A stretch of DNA of 64,000 nucleotides from Clostridium weizhouense (GCF_019431045.1 NZ_JAHXPT010000003.1:186001-250000), one strand, 5' to 3'; counted from the first letter of the stretch, positions 28,890 through 39,423 are shown. Translations and numbers: made by a program. Notes: generated from the sequence alone by a model not told the origin.

Positions 28890-30797
28890 TTAGATATCTT
28901 TTATACTTAAGCTTACTCTCTTATTTTCTTCATCTACTTCTAAAATTTTAGCTTTAACTTCTTCACCTACAGTTAAAACTTCTGATGGATGTTGAATTCT
29001 ATTATGTGAAATTTTTGAAATATGGACTAAGCCATCTACTCCTGGTTCTAATTCTATAAATGCACCAAAATCATTTATTCTTACTACTTTTCCTAATACA
29101 ATAGAGCCCTCAGGATATTTCTCTTTTGCATTATCCCATGGTTTTGGAAGTAATTCTTTTCTACTTAAAGATAATTTTTTATTTTCTTTATCTAAATCAA
29201 TAATTTTAACTTCAATAACTTGCCCTTTTGTTAGTACATCTTCAATATTTTTAACATGATTCCATGAAATTTGGGATAAATGTAATAAACCATCTATGCC
29301 ATCAACGTTTAAAAATGCTCCAAATGAAGTAAATCTTTTAACTTCACCTTTAACTACATCTCCAATATTTAATACTTCCCATGCTTTAGCCTCTTCTTCA
29401 GCTCTAACACCTTCTAATAAAACTCTTCTTGAAGCTATTACTTTTGTATGATTATCGATAGAATAATCTATTAATTTAACTTCTAAAGTTTTGTTAAGAT
29501 ATTGTTCTTTATCTTTAGTAAATTTAGTATCAATTTGTGAAGCAGGTATAAATATTCTTACACCATTATAATATGCAACAAGTCCTTTTTCTCTAGCTTC
29601 TTTAACAGTTACATTAAAAGTTTTTTCTTCATTAAATAAAACTTCAAGTTCTTTATAAGTCTCTTCTTTTTCATATTCAAGTCTTGATAAAACAACATAT
29701 CCATCAGAATTTTGTAATTTTATAACTTTTGCTTTTATTTTATCTCCAATATTAAAGTTTCTTACTATATCTGCAGATTCCTCTTTTAATGTTAATTCAT
29801 TAAAAGGAATAACTCCATCTATTTTATATCCTACTAATGAAACTATTATAGAGTCATTAGTTTTTGAAAGAATTTCCCCTTCTACTTCATCACCAATTAC
29901 AAACCTTCTATCAAGTTCATTCATCAATGATAATTGATCATCACAGTTAATATTTTGTTCGTTATTCATAATTTCAATTACCTCCTTAATAATCCAATCT
30001 GGTGTAGATGCACCAGCAGTTATTCCTATTCTATTTATATTATTTTTCATAAAATCTTTAGTTAACTCTTTAGCATTTTCTATGTGTATTGTATTTTTAC
30101 AATTATTTTTAGAAATTTGATAAAGTTTAGTTGTATTCGAACTTTCTTTACCTCCAATAACAATCATAAAATCTACTTCTTTTGAAACTTTATTTGTACT
30201 TCTCTGTCTAACCTCTGTAGCAGCACATATTGTATTAAATGCTAATAGTTCCTTAACTTTTGTAGAAAGACTCTTAATTAACTTTTCCCAATTTTCAACT
30301 TTTTCTGTTGTTTGTGATACTACGCATACCTTATGAGGAATATCACCTTCTAATTCACCATTTTTAGAAATAATAGCCTTATTATTACACCAACCATTTA
30401 TACCTATGACTTCAGGGTGATTAGAATCACCAAGTATTATTATAGTATACCCCAATTGTGAATATTTCTTTACTTTTTTTTGAATATTGGTTACAAAAGG
30501 ACAAGTAGCATTTACAACTTTTAATTGAAGTTTATTTAAAGAATTTATAACTTCCTCTGATACTCCATGAGATCTTATAACAATGATATCATCAGGATTT
30601 AACATATTTATATTTTCTAGTTCTATAGAGTAAATATTATTTTGTTTTAATAAGTTTACTACATCATTATTATGTATTAAAGGACCAAGTGTATAAATTT
30701 TTTTTCCTTCTTGTTTTTGTATTTTTAATGCTTCATCTACAGCTCTTTGTACTCCAAAACAAAAACCAGCATTTTTTGCTAAAATTATTTCACTCAT
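28890..30797 (-). CDS. ispH: HMB-PP reductase fused to S1 RNA-binding domains
   Basis: The N-terminal half (about 1-285) is IspH, the last enzyme of the MEP isoprenoid pathway, reducing HMB-PP to IPP and DMAPP. The 4Fe-4S ligands Cys13 (GFCFG), Cys99 (NATCPF) and Cys191 (NTICAAT) are present. The C-terminal half (about 300-635) contains four S1-type OB-fold repeats like ribosomal protein S1. The fusion is characteristic of clostridia. Why the two activities are joined is not known. It is 22 nt after cmk, so they are co-transcribed. Confidence 0.95.
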   Translation of the reverse strand: MSEIILAKNAGFCFGVQRAVDEALKIQKQEGKKIYTLGPLIHNNDVVNLLKQNNIYSIELENINMLNPDDIIVIRSHGVSEEVINSLNKLQLKVVNATCPFVTNIQKKVKKYSQLGYTIIILGDSNHPEVIGINGWCNNKAIISKNGELEGDIPHKVCVVSQTTEKVENWEKLIKSLSTKVKELLAFNTICAATEVRQRSTNKVSKEVDFMIVIGGKESSNTTKLYQISKNNCKNTIHIENAKELTKDFMKNNINRIGITAGASTPDWIIKEVIEIMNNEQNINCDDQLSLMNELDRRFVIGDEVEGEILSKTNDSIIVSLVGYKIDGVIPFNELTLKEESADIVRNFNIGDKIKAKVIKLQNSDGYVVLSRLEYEKEETYKELEVLFNEEKTFNVTVKEAREKGLVAYYNGVRIFIPASQIDTKFTKDKEQYLNKTLEVKLIDYSIDNHTKVIASRRVLLEGVRAEEEAKAWEVLNIGDVVKGEVKRFTSFGAFLNVDGIDGLLHLSQISWNHVKNIEDVLTKGQVIEVKIIDLDKENKKLSLSRKELLPKPWDNAKEKYPEGSIVLGKVVRINDFGAFIELEPGVDGLVHISKISHNRIQHPSEVLTVGEEVKAKILEVDEENKRVSLSIKDI

Positions 30798-30819
30798 TAA
30801 TATATTCTCCTTAGCATTT

Positions 30820-31479
30820 TTATGCTTTAATTTTTTGTCTTATATAAGAATTTATTTTTTCTGTCACCTCAGATATATTAAGTCCTGTAGTATCAACTTC
30901 AATAGCATCATCTGCTTTTTTTAGTGGATCTACTTCTCTATGAGTATCTTTATAATCTCTATCTATAATATCTTTTAATATATCATCATATGAACACTCA
31001 ATATTTCTAAGTTGTAATTCCTTATATCTTCTATTTGCTCTTTCTTCTGCTGTAGCTGTTAGGAAAAACTTAAAGTTTGAATTTTTCAGAACAACCGTTC
31101 CTATATCTCTTCCATCCATTATAACATCAAATTTATTAGACATATCTCTTTGAAGTTTAACAAGTTTAACTCTTACTTCTGATATTGAAGCATAAGAAGA
31201 TACTATATTACTTATTTCAGGAAGAGTTATTTTATCCTGAATATTTTCACCATTCAAAATTAAATCATCATTTTCAAAGTGCATTTCCATAGTACTTATT
31301 AAATCACATATTTTATTAACATCACTTGGAACCAGCCCTTTTTCATTAGCTTTTAATGCTACTGCTCTATACATTGCTCCAGTATTTATGTACATAAGAT
31401 TAAATTCATTACCTACTAATTTAGCTATTGTACTTTTACCTGCACCTGCTGGTCCATCTATTGCTACTGATATTCTCAA
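30820..31479 (-). CDS. cmk: Cytidylate kinase
   Basis: Phosphorylates CMP and dCMP using ATP. In the 219-aa protein the P-loop is GPAGAGKSTIAK (about residues 8-19), followed by NTGAMYRA, DGRDIGTVV and a C-terminal DTTGL motif. A GAACAG-type weak site precedes the ATG; the 109-base gap to the flavoprotein gene lacks a clear terminator. The order flavoprotein-cmk-ispH/S1 is conserved in clostridia. Confidence 0.95.
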   Translation of the reverse strand: MRISVAIDGPAGAGKSTIAKLVGNEFNLMYINTGAMYRAVALKANEKGLVPSDVNKICDLISTMEMHFENDDLILNGENIQDKITLPEISNIVSSYASISEVRVKLVKLQRDMSNKFDVIMDGRDIGTVVLKNSNFKFFLTATAEERANRRYKELQLRNIECSYDDILKDIIDRDYKDTHREVDPLKKADDAIEVDTTGLNISEVTEKINSYIRQKIKA

Positions 31480-31588
31480 AATCTGTTCCTCTTTTCTAAT
31501 TTTTATATAATATTTTGATTTTAAACCTTTAATACGATTATATAATTTTTTATTATCTCAAACAAGGTAATATTTTCTTAATTAATTA

Positions 31589-32806
31589 TTAAAGATTGTT
31601 ACCCGCTATATATCCTGTTGATAATGCAATTTGAACATTATACCCTCCAGTAAAAGCATCAACATCTATAACTTCCCCTGCAAAAGAAAGATTATCAATA
31701 ATTTTAGATTTCATTGTTGAAGGATCTATTTCTTTTGTACTTATCCCACCTGCTGTGACAATAGCCTCAGCAATTGGTCTAAGACCTTTAATTTCTAGCT
31801 CGATACCTTTTATAGTATCAACTAACTTTCTTCTTTCTTCTTTCGTAATTTCATTTACTTTTTTATCTTCATAAATACCTGTTAAATTAATAATAAAAGG
31901 AATTAACTTTTTAGGTAGTAATTCATCTAATGAATTTTTAAAATCTTTATTTAAATATTTTTTAAAATCTTTTTGTATCCTTTTATCAAGTTCTCCAATA
32001 TTTAATGCTGGTTTTAAATCAATATAAATTTTGTAGGATTTATTATTATTTTTTATAAATCTACTTCCACTTAATATAAGAGGTCCAGATAAACCAAAAT
32101 GAGTAAATAGCATCTCTCCAAAATTAGTATATACATTTTTACCATTTTCTTTTATTGTTACTTCAACATTTTTTAAAGATAATCCCATAAGTTCTTTAGT
32201 TATATGATCTTTTATTTCTATCGGAACTAATGACGGAACTAATTTAACTATTTTATGTCCTAGTTTTTTAGCAAATTCCTGTCCTTCTCCTCTTGAACCA
32301 GTTAAAGGATAGGATGCTCCACCAGTTGCAATAATAAACTGATCACCTTTAATTATTTCTTCATTATTTATTTCAACACATGTTATTTTATTATTTTCAT
32401 ACTTTATATCTGTTACTTTTGAGTTGAGTCTAATTTTTACATTAGATCTGCTTAATGCATTAGACAACCCTCTAATTATATCTGAAGATTTATCTGAGTC
32501 AGGAAATACTCTATCCCCTCTTTCAACCTTTAGTTTAATTCCTTCATTTTCAAAAAATTTCATTGTATCATCATTAGTGAAAGTATATAATGAGCTGTAA
32601 AGAAAGTGAGGATTTCCAGGTATATAATCAAAAAAGTCAGATATATCCTTTGCATTAGTTACATTACATCTTCCTTTTCCAGTTATAAAAAGTTTTTTCC
32701 CTATTCTTTCATTACCATCTAATAATATTACTTCATGTTTTTTCCCTGCTGTTATTGCAGCCATCATTCCTGCTGGTCCAGCTCCAATAACAATAACTTT
32801 ACTCAT
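31589..32806 (-). CDS. HI0933/BaiN-family FAD oxidoreductase
   Basis: NAD(P)/FAD-dependent flavoprotein of the HI0933/BaiN (YhiN) family, 405 aa from the ATG at 32806. The N-terminus has VIVIGAGPAGMMAAI, then GKKLFITGKGRCNVTN, and a C-terminal GGYNVQIALSTGYIAG FAD motif. I chose 32806 because AAGGAG lies 11 nt upstream. An in-frame start at 32842 precedes that site. Members are annotated broadly; the real substrate here is unknown. It heads the cmk-ispH unit. Confidence 0.88.
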   Translation of the reverse strand: MSKVIVIGAGPAGMMAAITAGKKHEVILLDGNERIGKKLFITGKGRCNVTNAKDISDFFDYIPGNPHFLYSSLYTFTNDDTMKFFENEGIKLKVERGDRVFPDSDKSSDIIRGLSNALSRSNVKIRLNSKVTDIKYENNKITCVEINNEEIIKGDQFIIATGGASYPLTGSRGEGQEFAKKLGHKIVKLVPSLVPIEIKDHITKELMGLSLKNVEVTIKENGKNVYTNFGEMLFTHFGLSGPLILSGSRFIKNNNKSYKIYIDLKPALNIGELDKRIQKDFKKYLNKDFKNSLDELLPKKLIPFIINLTGIYEDKKVNEITKEERRKLVDTIKGIELEIKGLRPIAEAIVTAGGISTKEIDPSTMKSKIIDNLSFAGEVIDVDAFTGGYNVQIALSTGYIAGNNL

Positions 32807-33160
32807 TAAAAAAATCAGCTCCTTAGTTTTTCTACTTAACATTAAACTTTCTTATGTTTAACTTATTCATATGTACATATTATTTAAATATTACCATATT
32901 AATTATATCAGATTTAATTATACATTATAAAATCTATATATTATATATAATTATCTACTCTGTTAATTAGTTATCTAAAGTTTTTATAATAATTCTATAC
33001 ATAGATACACACGTTATAAATCTAAAACATATGATTATATTTAAATTATAATTAATACTAAATAGTTTTCAAAAAAAGAAAACATATATAAATGCTAGTA
33101 TAAAATATATAGTTCCAAACATATACTACACTATTATATTTCATGATAAACATCTAATTA
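32807..33160. other. Intergenic AT-rich region
   Basis: About 350 bases between two minus-strand genes, with promoter-like AT-rich sequence for the flavoprotein gene. No gene or strong structure was seen. Confidence 0.4.
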
Positions 33161-33388
33161 TTACTTATCAATATATTCAAATCTATACTCTTGAGTAACA
33201 TCTGGGTACTTATTCTTATCAACCTTACTCATAAACATATCGTAAGGTCTAATAAAAGTATTAAAATCTCCATATAGAGCCTTATACACCACAAATCTTT
33301 CTCTAGTTTCACTATGAATTGCGATATCAATAACTTCATATTCTTTTCCTTTAAAGTGTCTGTATCTACCTGTTTTAAATTCTCGCAT
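33161..33388 (-). CDS. DUF1653-type protein, 75 aa
   Basis: Small protein of the DUF1653 type: GRYRHFKGKEYEVIDIAIHSET at the start, then FVVYKALYGD and a late RPYDMF motif. The function is unknown. I start at ATG 33388 because AAAAGGAG lies 8 nt upstream. The in-frame start at 33421 lies before this site. It is 46 nt after the pentapeptide gene, perhaps co-transcribed. Confidence 0.8.
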   Translation of the reverse strand: MREFKTGRYRHFKGKEYEVIDIAIHSETRERFVVYKALYGDFNTFIRPYDMFMSKVDKNKYPDVTQEYRFEYIDK

Positions 33389-33434
33389 ATTAAATTCTCC
33401 TTTTAAAAGTTTTATAATCAATTATAGTATTATT

Positions 33435-34079
33435 TTATTTAATAATAATTCCTAATATTTTAGCAAGTTCCATAGCCTGTATTGGTGATACGATAGCACC
33501 ATTTAATTCTCTACCTGTAAGTATAATCGAAGAAATATCACTGTCTGTAAAATCTATTCCTTTTAGTAGAGTATTAGTAAAATCCCCTAACACTAAATTA
33601 CAACCACTAAATGCTATTTTATTAAAATTACACTCAAAAAAACTTACATTATTCATGTTACATTTTTCATAATTTATTAATTTCATTTTTGAATATGAAA
33701 AATTAGAATACGTACATAAACAATCTTTAAAAAGAACATTTTGCATGCTACATTCACTAAAATTACTTCCTGTTAATTTACAATTTTGAAATTCAACTCT
33801 ATATATACTTCCTTCTGAAAAATCGATATTAGATAAATCACAATTTTTAAATACACAATCTAATAAATCTATACGTTTAAACAAACATTGGTCAAATATA
33901 ACATTTTCTAAAATACACCCGTTAATCTCTACACGTTCTTCATTTATACAATCTAATGTACAATTTTCTATTAAACTATTTAAAAGTTCTTTTTCATTAA
34001 GAAGTGAATCATAAATATCTATATCTTTTTCTAGAAAATTTACTACTTTAGGTTTTACTACTTTATTTAAATCAGACAT
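33435..34079 (-). CDS. Pentapeptide-repeat protein, 214 aa (possibly Qnr-like)
   Basis: Right-handed beta-helix protein built of pentapeptide repeats (pattern [N/D/C]-F/L-x-x-C/S), running about residues 40-190, with many Cys and Phe at repeat positions. An N-terminal helical segment and the C-terminal segment GAIVSPIQAMELAKILGI flank it. The length is close to Qnr proteins, which bind and protect DNA gyrase; Qnr-like chromosomal genes are known in Gram-positive bacteria. Assignment to gyrase protection here is inference only. Confidence 0.75.
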   Translation of the reverse strand: MSDLNKVVKPKVVNFLEKDIDIYDSLLNEKELLNSLIENCTLDCINEERVEINGCILENVIFDQCLFKRIDLLDCVFKNCDLSNIDFSEGSIYRVEFQNCKLTGSNFSECSMQNVLFKDCLCTYSNFSYSKMKLINYEKCNMNNVSFFECNFNKIAFSGCNLVLGDFTNTLLKGIDFTDSDISSIILTGRELNGAIVSPIQAMELAKILGIIIK

Positions 34080-34178
34080 ATAAATATACCTCTATTTCTT
34101 TATAATTTTTATATTAATTATAGTATCATATTTTTAATAAAATTTAGTACATATATTTTCCATAAACTAAAAATATAT

Positions 34179-34224
34179 AAAAAAATAAAAGATGATATTA
34201 TTTTTATCTCATCTTTTATTTTTT
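34179..34224 (-). terminator. Intrinsic terminator after the 456-aa membrane protein gene
   Basis: AAAAAATAAAAGATGA pairs with TCATCTTTTATTTTTT (34209-34224), loop about 14 nt, just beyond the stop on the minus strand. Confidence 0.75.
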
Positions 34225-34231
34225 ATATCTA

Positions 34232-35602
34232 TTAGTTTATAGAGCTGTTATAATCTGATATCATACGATCTAAATAATAACTTAAATCATCAACTGGTGA
34301 AGGCTCTGATTCAGCATATACAATTCCAGGAGTATGAACAATTCCTGCACTCAAATCTTGTTTATCTACTACTTCAAGTATTCTGTTGGCACTTCTAACA
34401 AAAGAATCAGAATCTTTCTGTAAAGCTTCTAAATGAATAGAATTCTTTTTATCCTTTGAATAAACTTTATATTTATCATAAGTTTCATTTAAAGTATTTA
34501 ATAAATTTTTATATTCTGTTAAATCACTTGAGAGTACGTTTGTATCATCAATTTTATTTTCTTTCATATAATTTTTAAGCGATTCACTATCAATTAATAG
34601 TTTTAATCTATAATAGTCAAAGTCTTGTCCATTTTTTTTATATGTATTTAAATCTTTACTCATTACTTTAATAGCCATAGGCTCTAAATTTTCTGAAAAC
34701 TGCATATATTTATAATACCATACTTCTATTTGATCCATATATCTATCATGAAGTTCTTGTGCTCTTAATAGATTATCATTTTTATATTCTTTATCATTAT
34801 AATATTTACAAACTTCATTAATAATATCATATGTCTTTTTAGTTTCATCAGCTAATGCTATAGCATTTTCATCAACATCTGTTTTAGGTTTTTTACTCGC
34901 TGTCTCTTTTACTTTATCTAAATCACTAAAAAATCCTTCAACTACTGGTGTAATTCCTGAAATTTCATTTTTAGGAATTATGATTTTATCATCATTTCCA
35001 AATTGCTCTACATAAGGAGTGACTGAAGCATCAAATCTCCACAATATATCATTATTTAACTTTACATATTCTTGATATTTTTCCTCTTCTCTAGCTGAGC
35101 TTGTGCCTTCCTTATTCCCAACAAATACAATAATAGGGATTGATATTATAAAAAGTACAGCTAAAAATATAGCATATCTTGTTTTTACAGTTTTAATTTT
35201 TTGAGTTTCAGTTTCTACAAAGTTTTGTATATTAAATTCCCTTGATTGCATGTATTCATTATATTGTGAATTTAATTGCATATATAGTTCTACATTCTCA
35301 GGATTTTGCTTTCCCATAGATATGGCAAATTTTAAATCTTTTTTTATTTTCTTTTCAAAATCAATTCTTCCTAATTGTTCAGCTTTTTTACTTAAAAATA
35401 ATCCTAAAATTAAACATATAATAGTAACAACTATAAATATTATTTTATCTGAAAATTCCATATTAATTGAAGCACTATCTATAAAAAATACTCCAATACT
35501 TCCTATAAAAAACGTTAAAGCTATTGCTTTAAAGATCCCACTTAATACCGAGAGTACAGTAGCACGTGTACTTCCACTATAAATTTTGTAACTTATTCGC
35601 AT
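34232..35602 (-). CDS. Hypothetical membrane protein, 456 aa
   Basis: Not recognised. Two hydrophobic segments occur near residues 18-38 and 50-70, a charged helical region follows, then a third membrane segment (about 165-185) and a long, probably extracytoplasmic, helical C-terminal domain of about 270 residues with few cysteines. I start at the ATG at 35602 because AAAGGAG is 7 nt upstream; an in-frame start at 35626 is less likely. Its own terminator follows. Confidence 0.7.
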   Translation of the reverse strand: MRISYKIYSGSTRATVLSVLSGIFKAIALTFFIGSIGVFFIDSASINMEFSDKIIFIVVTIICLILGLFLSKKAEQLGRIDFEKKIKKDLKFAISMGKQNPENVELYMQLNSQYNEYMQSREFNIQNFVETETQKIKTVKTRYAIFLAVLFIISIPIIVFVGNKEGTSSAREEEKYQEYVKLNNDILWRFDASVTPYVEQFGNDDKIIIPKNEISGITPVVEGFFSDLDKVKETASKKPKTDVDENAIALADETKKTYDIINEVCKYYNDKEYKNDNLLRAQELHDRYMDQIEVWYYKYMQFSENLEPMAIKVMSKDLNTYKKNGQDFDYYRLKLLIDSESLKNYMKENKIDDTNVLSSDLTEYKNLLNTLNETYDKYKVYSKDKKNSIHLEALQKDSDSFVRSANRILEVVDKQDLSAGIVHTPGIVYAESEPSPVDDLSYYLDRMISDYNSSIN

Positions 35603-35713
35603 AATTATTCTCCTTTCATTTTTCAATGCAAATTTAGCTGATATTAATCTTACAATTAAGCTAAATTATATAAAAATATAACTCTTTAAGTAAAATTAAT
35701 CTAATAAATAAAA

Positions 35714-35749
35714 AATAATCCATATTATTATCGTTAAATACGGATTATT
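35714..35749 (-). terminator. Intrinsic terminator after the DUF2974-type hydrolase gene
   Basis: AATAATCC.TAT pairs with ATA.GGATTATT across a 12-nt loop, followed on the minus strand by TTTTTATTT. Confidence 0.75.
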
Positions 35750-35761
35750 CTTTACTTGTTA

Positions 35762-36952
35762 CTAAATATTTTTAAATTTATATAATAGTTTATTAGTAGC
35801 ATCATCGATAAGAATTGCCACCTTTTCTCCTTCTATGCCTAATTTTCTTAGTTTATAAATTATATTATTTTGATAGTTTTTGATTTTTAACAATGTATTT
35901 TCTAAGTTTTCTTTAGAATTACTTTCATCTATTTTGATAAAATCATTCCAAAATACAAGTGGGAATGTAATACTTAAAAGTAAATTATACGCTATAGAAA
36001 ATTCATTTTTTAATTTATAATGTTTTGTATAATCAAATAATAATAATGTTCCTTTTACTATTTCTAGTATATTTTTATTTATGCTATTCCCACATAAAAA
36101 TAACTCTACTATTACAGTTAAACTATTTATAACAAAGCTTTTATGTGGTTCTGGTAATTCTGAAATCACATAAATTGAAAATTCATTTATAATATTTGAA
36201 AAAAAAGCTTGCTCTGTCTCTGCTCTTAAAGTTCCATTACCATCTAGCATTATACCTGCTTTATGATAATAAAATGGATTTTTTTGAAGTTCAGTATATA
36301 TATATATCTTTTTTTCATCAATTGAATTGAGAAGACAATTAACATAATCGTACTTTGCACTAATGGAAATTATTTTGTTTTTATTCTTTAATATTTCATT
36401 TTTATATTTATTAATAAATTCATTAGAAAATCCTTGGCCATCAAATGAAATACACTTATTAACTTTATCAGACAAAAGTGTTACATATTTAGCTTTATTC
36501 CCTCCTTTTGAATGTCCTGTAACTACTATATTCTTATATGGAATATTATTTATATAATTTAATGCTTTAATTTGTTCAGATGTATCTATTTTATAAGCTC
36601 CCTCACCATTATCTCCCCACTCATGTAAAGTTTTTGTACCTCTAAAAACTACAGTTATACTATCTTTATAAATAAAAGTAGCTGTCTTTACCCCATTAGT
36701 ATCTGTTTCTATATATTCAATTTTTAGTTTCATTAAATTAGAATCGTTATAAATTTGTTCTATAATTGATATCCATTCACTTTTTTTTACTACCTCTTTA
36801 CATTCACCATTTGTTAATATAGCTTGATTAAGTTTACCTTTATATAAGATATCATTTATTATTTTTTTTACACTTTTTTCTTTAAAAGTATCCAAATTTA
36901 AATATATAAAATTTGATAATAATAATAGTTCACTATCACTTAAAAGATACAT
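35762..36952 (-). CDS. Alpha/beta hydrolase, DUF2974/lipase-like
   Basis: Predicted cytoplasmic esterase or lipase-like protein, 396 aa. The nucleophile elbow is GHSKGG (VTGHSKGGNKAKY), preceded by the lipase-type FRGTKTLHEWGDNG motif. ISFDGQGFS follows. It matches DUF2974 (Mbeg1-like) proteins. There is no signal peptide. I start at ATG 36952 with AAGGAG 6 nt upstream. That site lies within the right arm of a 13-bp hairpin that doubles as a terminator for the chemoreceptor gene. Confidence 0.8.
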   Translation of the reverse strand: MYLLSDSELLLLSNFIYLNLDTFKEKSVKKIINDILYKGKLNQAILTNGECKEVVKKSEWISIIEQIYNDSNLMKLKIEYIETDTNGVKTATFIYKDSITVVFRGTKTLHEWGDNGEGAYKIDTSEQIKALNYINNIPYKNIVVTGHSKGGNKAKYVTLLSDKVNKCISFDGQGFSNEFINKYKNEILKNKNKIISISAKYDYVNCLLNSIDEKKIYIYTELQKNPFYYHKAGIMLDGNGTLRAETEQAFFSNIINEFSIYVISELPEPHKSFVINSLTVIVELFLCGNSINKNILEIVKGTLLLFDYTKHYKLKNEFSIAYNLLLSITFPLVFWNDFIKIDESNSKENLENTLLKIKNYQNNIIYKLRKLGIEGEKVAILIDDATNKLLYKFKNI

Positions 36953-37012
36953 AAAAATACTCCTTAAAATAAAATACTTCATTAATATAAATGTATTTAT
37001 ATTTTAAGGAGT
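36953..37012 (-). promoter_or_regulatory. Hairpin overlapping the hydrolase ribosome binding site
   Basis: A perfect 13-bp inverted repeat, ACTCCTTAAAATA (36959-36971) and TATTTTAAGGAGT (37000-37012). In minus-strand RNA the last arm contains the AAGGAGT ribosome binding site and is followed by AUUUUU, so the same element can end the chemoreceptor transcript and hide the next gene's site. Confidence 0.6.
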
Positions 37013-37020
37013 TGTTCATA

Positions 37021-39048
37021 TTAGATTAATGTAAATTTATCTATATTATCTTTTAATTGATTAGCTATATCTTGTAACACATTAGCATATTGAGTTAATT
37101 CATCCATTGTTTTAGTAACTTCTTCTGATGAAGCCGTAACCTCTTCTGATATTGAAGCTGTTTCTTGTGAAACTGCAGATATACTTTCAACTTGATCTTT
37201 AACTTTTTCTTTATCACTCTTCATTTCTTCATTTAAATTTTTTATATGTTTAATACCTTCAGTTAAATTTATTATAGAGTCTACTATATTATTAAAGATT
37301 TGCTTAGTTTCTTCTACTGATTTATCTTGCTCTTTAAGCATTTTAGTACTTTCTATCATAGCTTCACTGGCCGCAACTGCTTTATTATTTATTTCATTAA
37401 TGATCGATTTTATTTGGTCAGTAGAATTTTTAGATTCTTCAGCTAATTTTCTAATCTCTTCAGCAACTACTGCAAAGCCTTTTCCAGCCTCTCCAGCTCT
37501 AGCAGCTTCTATACTTGCATTTAATGCCAACAGATTTGTTTGTTCGGTTATACCTGCTATGACATTTGAGATATAATTAATGTTTTCAATACTTTCTGTT
37601 ACTTCATTTACAATACCTGTAGACTTAATAGAATTTTCAGTTGTTTTTTTAGATTTATTCACCAATTCATTTAATATTTCTAATCCTTCGCAACTCAAAT
37701 TTTCAGCTTTATTAGATAAATTACTTATAGTGTTAGTACGACTATCTACTTCCTCTATTCTTGTATCTAATTTATCAACACTTTCAGAAACTGTTTGAGC
37801 TGCTTGAGCTTGACTAGTAGCTCCAGCAGCAACTTCCTCTATTGCACTTGAAACTTCTGAAACTGAAGAGGTTGTTTCTTCAGACATATTAAATATATTA
37901 GAAGAAGCACTTAATAAACTAGATGACGTACTTTCAACATCTTTCATAAGACTGCATACTGTATCTAACATAAAATTGAAGTTATCTCCAAGTTCTCCAA
38001 GTTCATTATTCATAGTAACATTTATTCTTTCTGTAAAATCTCCCTTTGCAACTTTCCCTATAGATGTATTTAATTTTTTAATTTCATTAAGCAGAATGTT
38101 TATAAGTAAAATTGATGCTATACTTCCTAAAACTATACACAATAATACTGTAATAAATATTGTTGTTTTTATTATCCTTGTATGCTGTAGTATTTCTTCA
38201 TTATCTATCAATCCAACAAGTTTCCATCCAGTGTTTTCATTACTTTGATGCGTAATATAAACAATTTTTCCACCATTTTTATATTCATAATTTCCTTTTT
38301 CTTCTGAATAGATACTATTCCAAATTGTTAATTCACTAAGTTTTTCTTTAATAATATTATTCTTATCATTATTTACTATTATATTTCCATTTTTATCAAC
38401 CAGTATAACATATCCAGTTTTTAATAATCCTATATCTTTAACATATTCTTCTAAATTATCCACTGATATATCAAAAGCAACTACCCCTATAAATTCTCCG
38501 TTATATCCTTTTGCAGCTTGAGCTATTGTAAAAACTAATTTTCCTGTTACACTATCTTTAAAAGGTTCTATATAAACAGTTTTACCATCAGCCTCCTTAG
38601 CCTTTGTATACCACTCTTTTGACTTATAATCTAAATCATTTTGATCAACTACAGTTCCATCTGAGACTAATTCACCATATTCTCCTGCAAAATATGCATT
38701 TAAAACTTCAGGAGATGTTGTTTTTACTGAGTTTAATAAAGCTTGTACATATTCAGCTATATCTTCATGAGTATCTCCTTCACGTGCATTTTCTAAAGAA
38801 CTTAAATCTTTTATATCATCATTATATGTAACCATAATTAATTGATTAGTAAGAACGTTCATATATTTGGAAAATCCTTTATCAACTTCATTAAGTGTTT
38901 GAGAACTTGTTATGTTTAAGTTTTGTTTTAATATATTTTGTGATTTTTGAATAGAAATTATTCCAACAATACATACAGGTATTGTAATCATTATTATAAT
39001 AATTGGTATAAGTTTTCTTGAAAGTTTACTATTTTTCTTGTTTTTCAT
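37021..39048 (-). CDS. Methyl-accepting chemotaxis protein with Cache domain
   Basis: Transmembrane chemoreceptor, 675 aa. TM1 is about residues 13-30, then a dCache-type periplasmic sensor (about 35-285) with [15 protein letters not shown] and [13 protein letters not shown]2 (about 290-312), HAMP (about 313-365) and a cytoplasmic signalling helix bundle follow. The hairpin tip is [21 protein letters not shown]. No cheA or cheW lies nearby. The ligand is unknown; Cache folds often bind amino acids or small acids. The minus-strand hydrolase gene follows. Confidence 0.92.
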   Translation of the reverse strand: MKNKKNSKLSRKLIPIIIIMITIPVCIVGIISIQKSQNILKQNLNITSSQTLNEVDKGFSKYMNVLTNQLIMVTYNDDIKDLSSLENAREGDTHEDIAEYVQALLNSVKTTSPEVLNAYFAGEYGELVSDGTVVDQNDLDYKSKEWYTKAKEADGKTVYIEPFKDSVTGKLVFTIAQAAKGYNGEFIGVVAFDISVDNLEEYVKDIGLLKTGYVILVDKNGNIIVNNDKNNIIKEKLSELTIWNSIYSEEKGNYEYKNGGKIVYITHQSNENTGWKLVGLIDNEEILQHTRIIKTTIFITVLLCIVLGSIASILLINILLNEIKKLNTSIGKVAKGDFTERINVTMNNELGELGDNFNFMLDTVCSLMKDVESTSSSLLSASSNIFNMSEETTSSVSEVSSAIEEVAAGATSQAQAAQTVSESVDKLDTRIEEVDSRTNTISNLSNKAENLSCEGLEILNELVNKSKKTTENSIKSTGIVNEVTESIENINYISNVIAGITEQTNLLALNASIEAARAGEAGKGFAVVAEEIRKLAEESKNSTDQIKSIINEINNKAVAASEAMIESTKMLKEQDKSVEETKQIFNNIVDSIINLTEGIKHIKNLNEEMKSDKEKVKDQVESISAVSQETASISEEVTASSEEVTKTMDELTQYANVLQDIANQLKDNIDKFTLI

Positions 39049-39423
39049 TTAATTATCCCCCCAATGTAAATCAATCTATATTTTAATATGAAAATTATAA
39101 GTATAATATTATAATTTCATATAATATATACAAAACATTTTTATAGTTTATTAAAACTACAAAGCTTTAACAGATAAGATTTCTTTTGTAATATACTATC
39201 ATTTATAAAGAATAAAAAATACTTGTTAAGTAGACCAACTGCTCAACAAGTATAATTCTTATAGTTCATTAAAAATTTTATAATTTTTAACTTAATTTAT
39301 TAGAAACATCCATAACTCTTAACATTATACTTATTTATATAATATTAAGAGTTATAAAAATATTTATAAATTAATTAAAATTTATTTACAATTTATAAAT
39401 TTCCTTAAATAAAATAATAGCTA
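39049..39423. other. Intergenic region with two hairpins
   Basis: About 375 bases between the bacteriohemerythrin and chemoreceptor genes. One long imperfect hairpin at 39312-39355 has no T-run and is unexplained. A second at 39218-39254 is the terminator. The rest is AT-rich; no c-di-GMP riboswitch signature was seen before the chemoreceptor. Confidence 0.5.
39218..39254 (-). terminator. Intrinsic terminator after the bacteriohemerythrin gene
   Basis: ATACTTGTT pairs with AACAAGTAT with extra inner pairs. On the minus strand TTTTTTATTC follows. Confidence 0.7.

Noticed and set aside
39312-39355. Long imperfect hairpin after the bacteriohemerythrin gene, considered as a terminator
   Set aside because: No T-run on either strand; the hairpin at 39218-39254 has one. 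Its role remains open.
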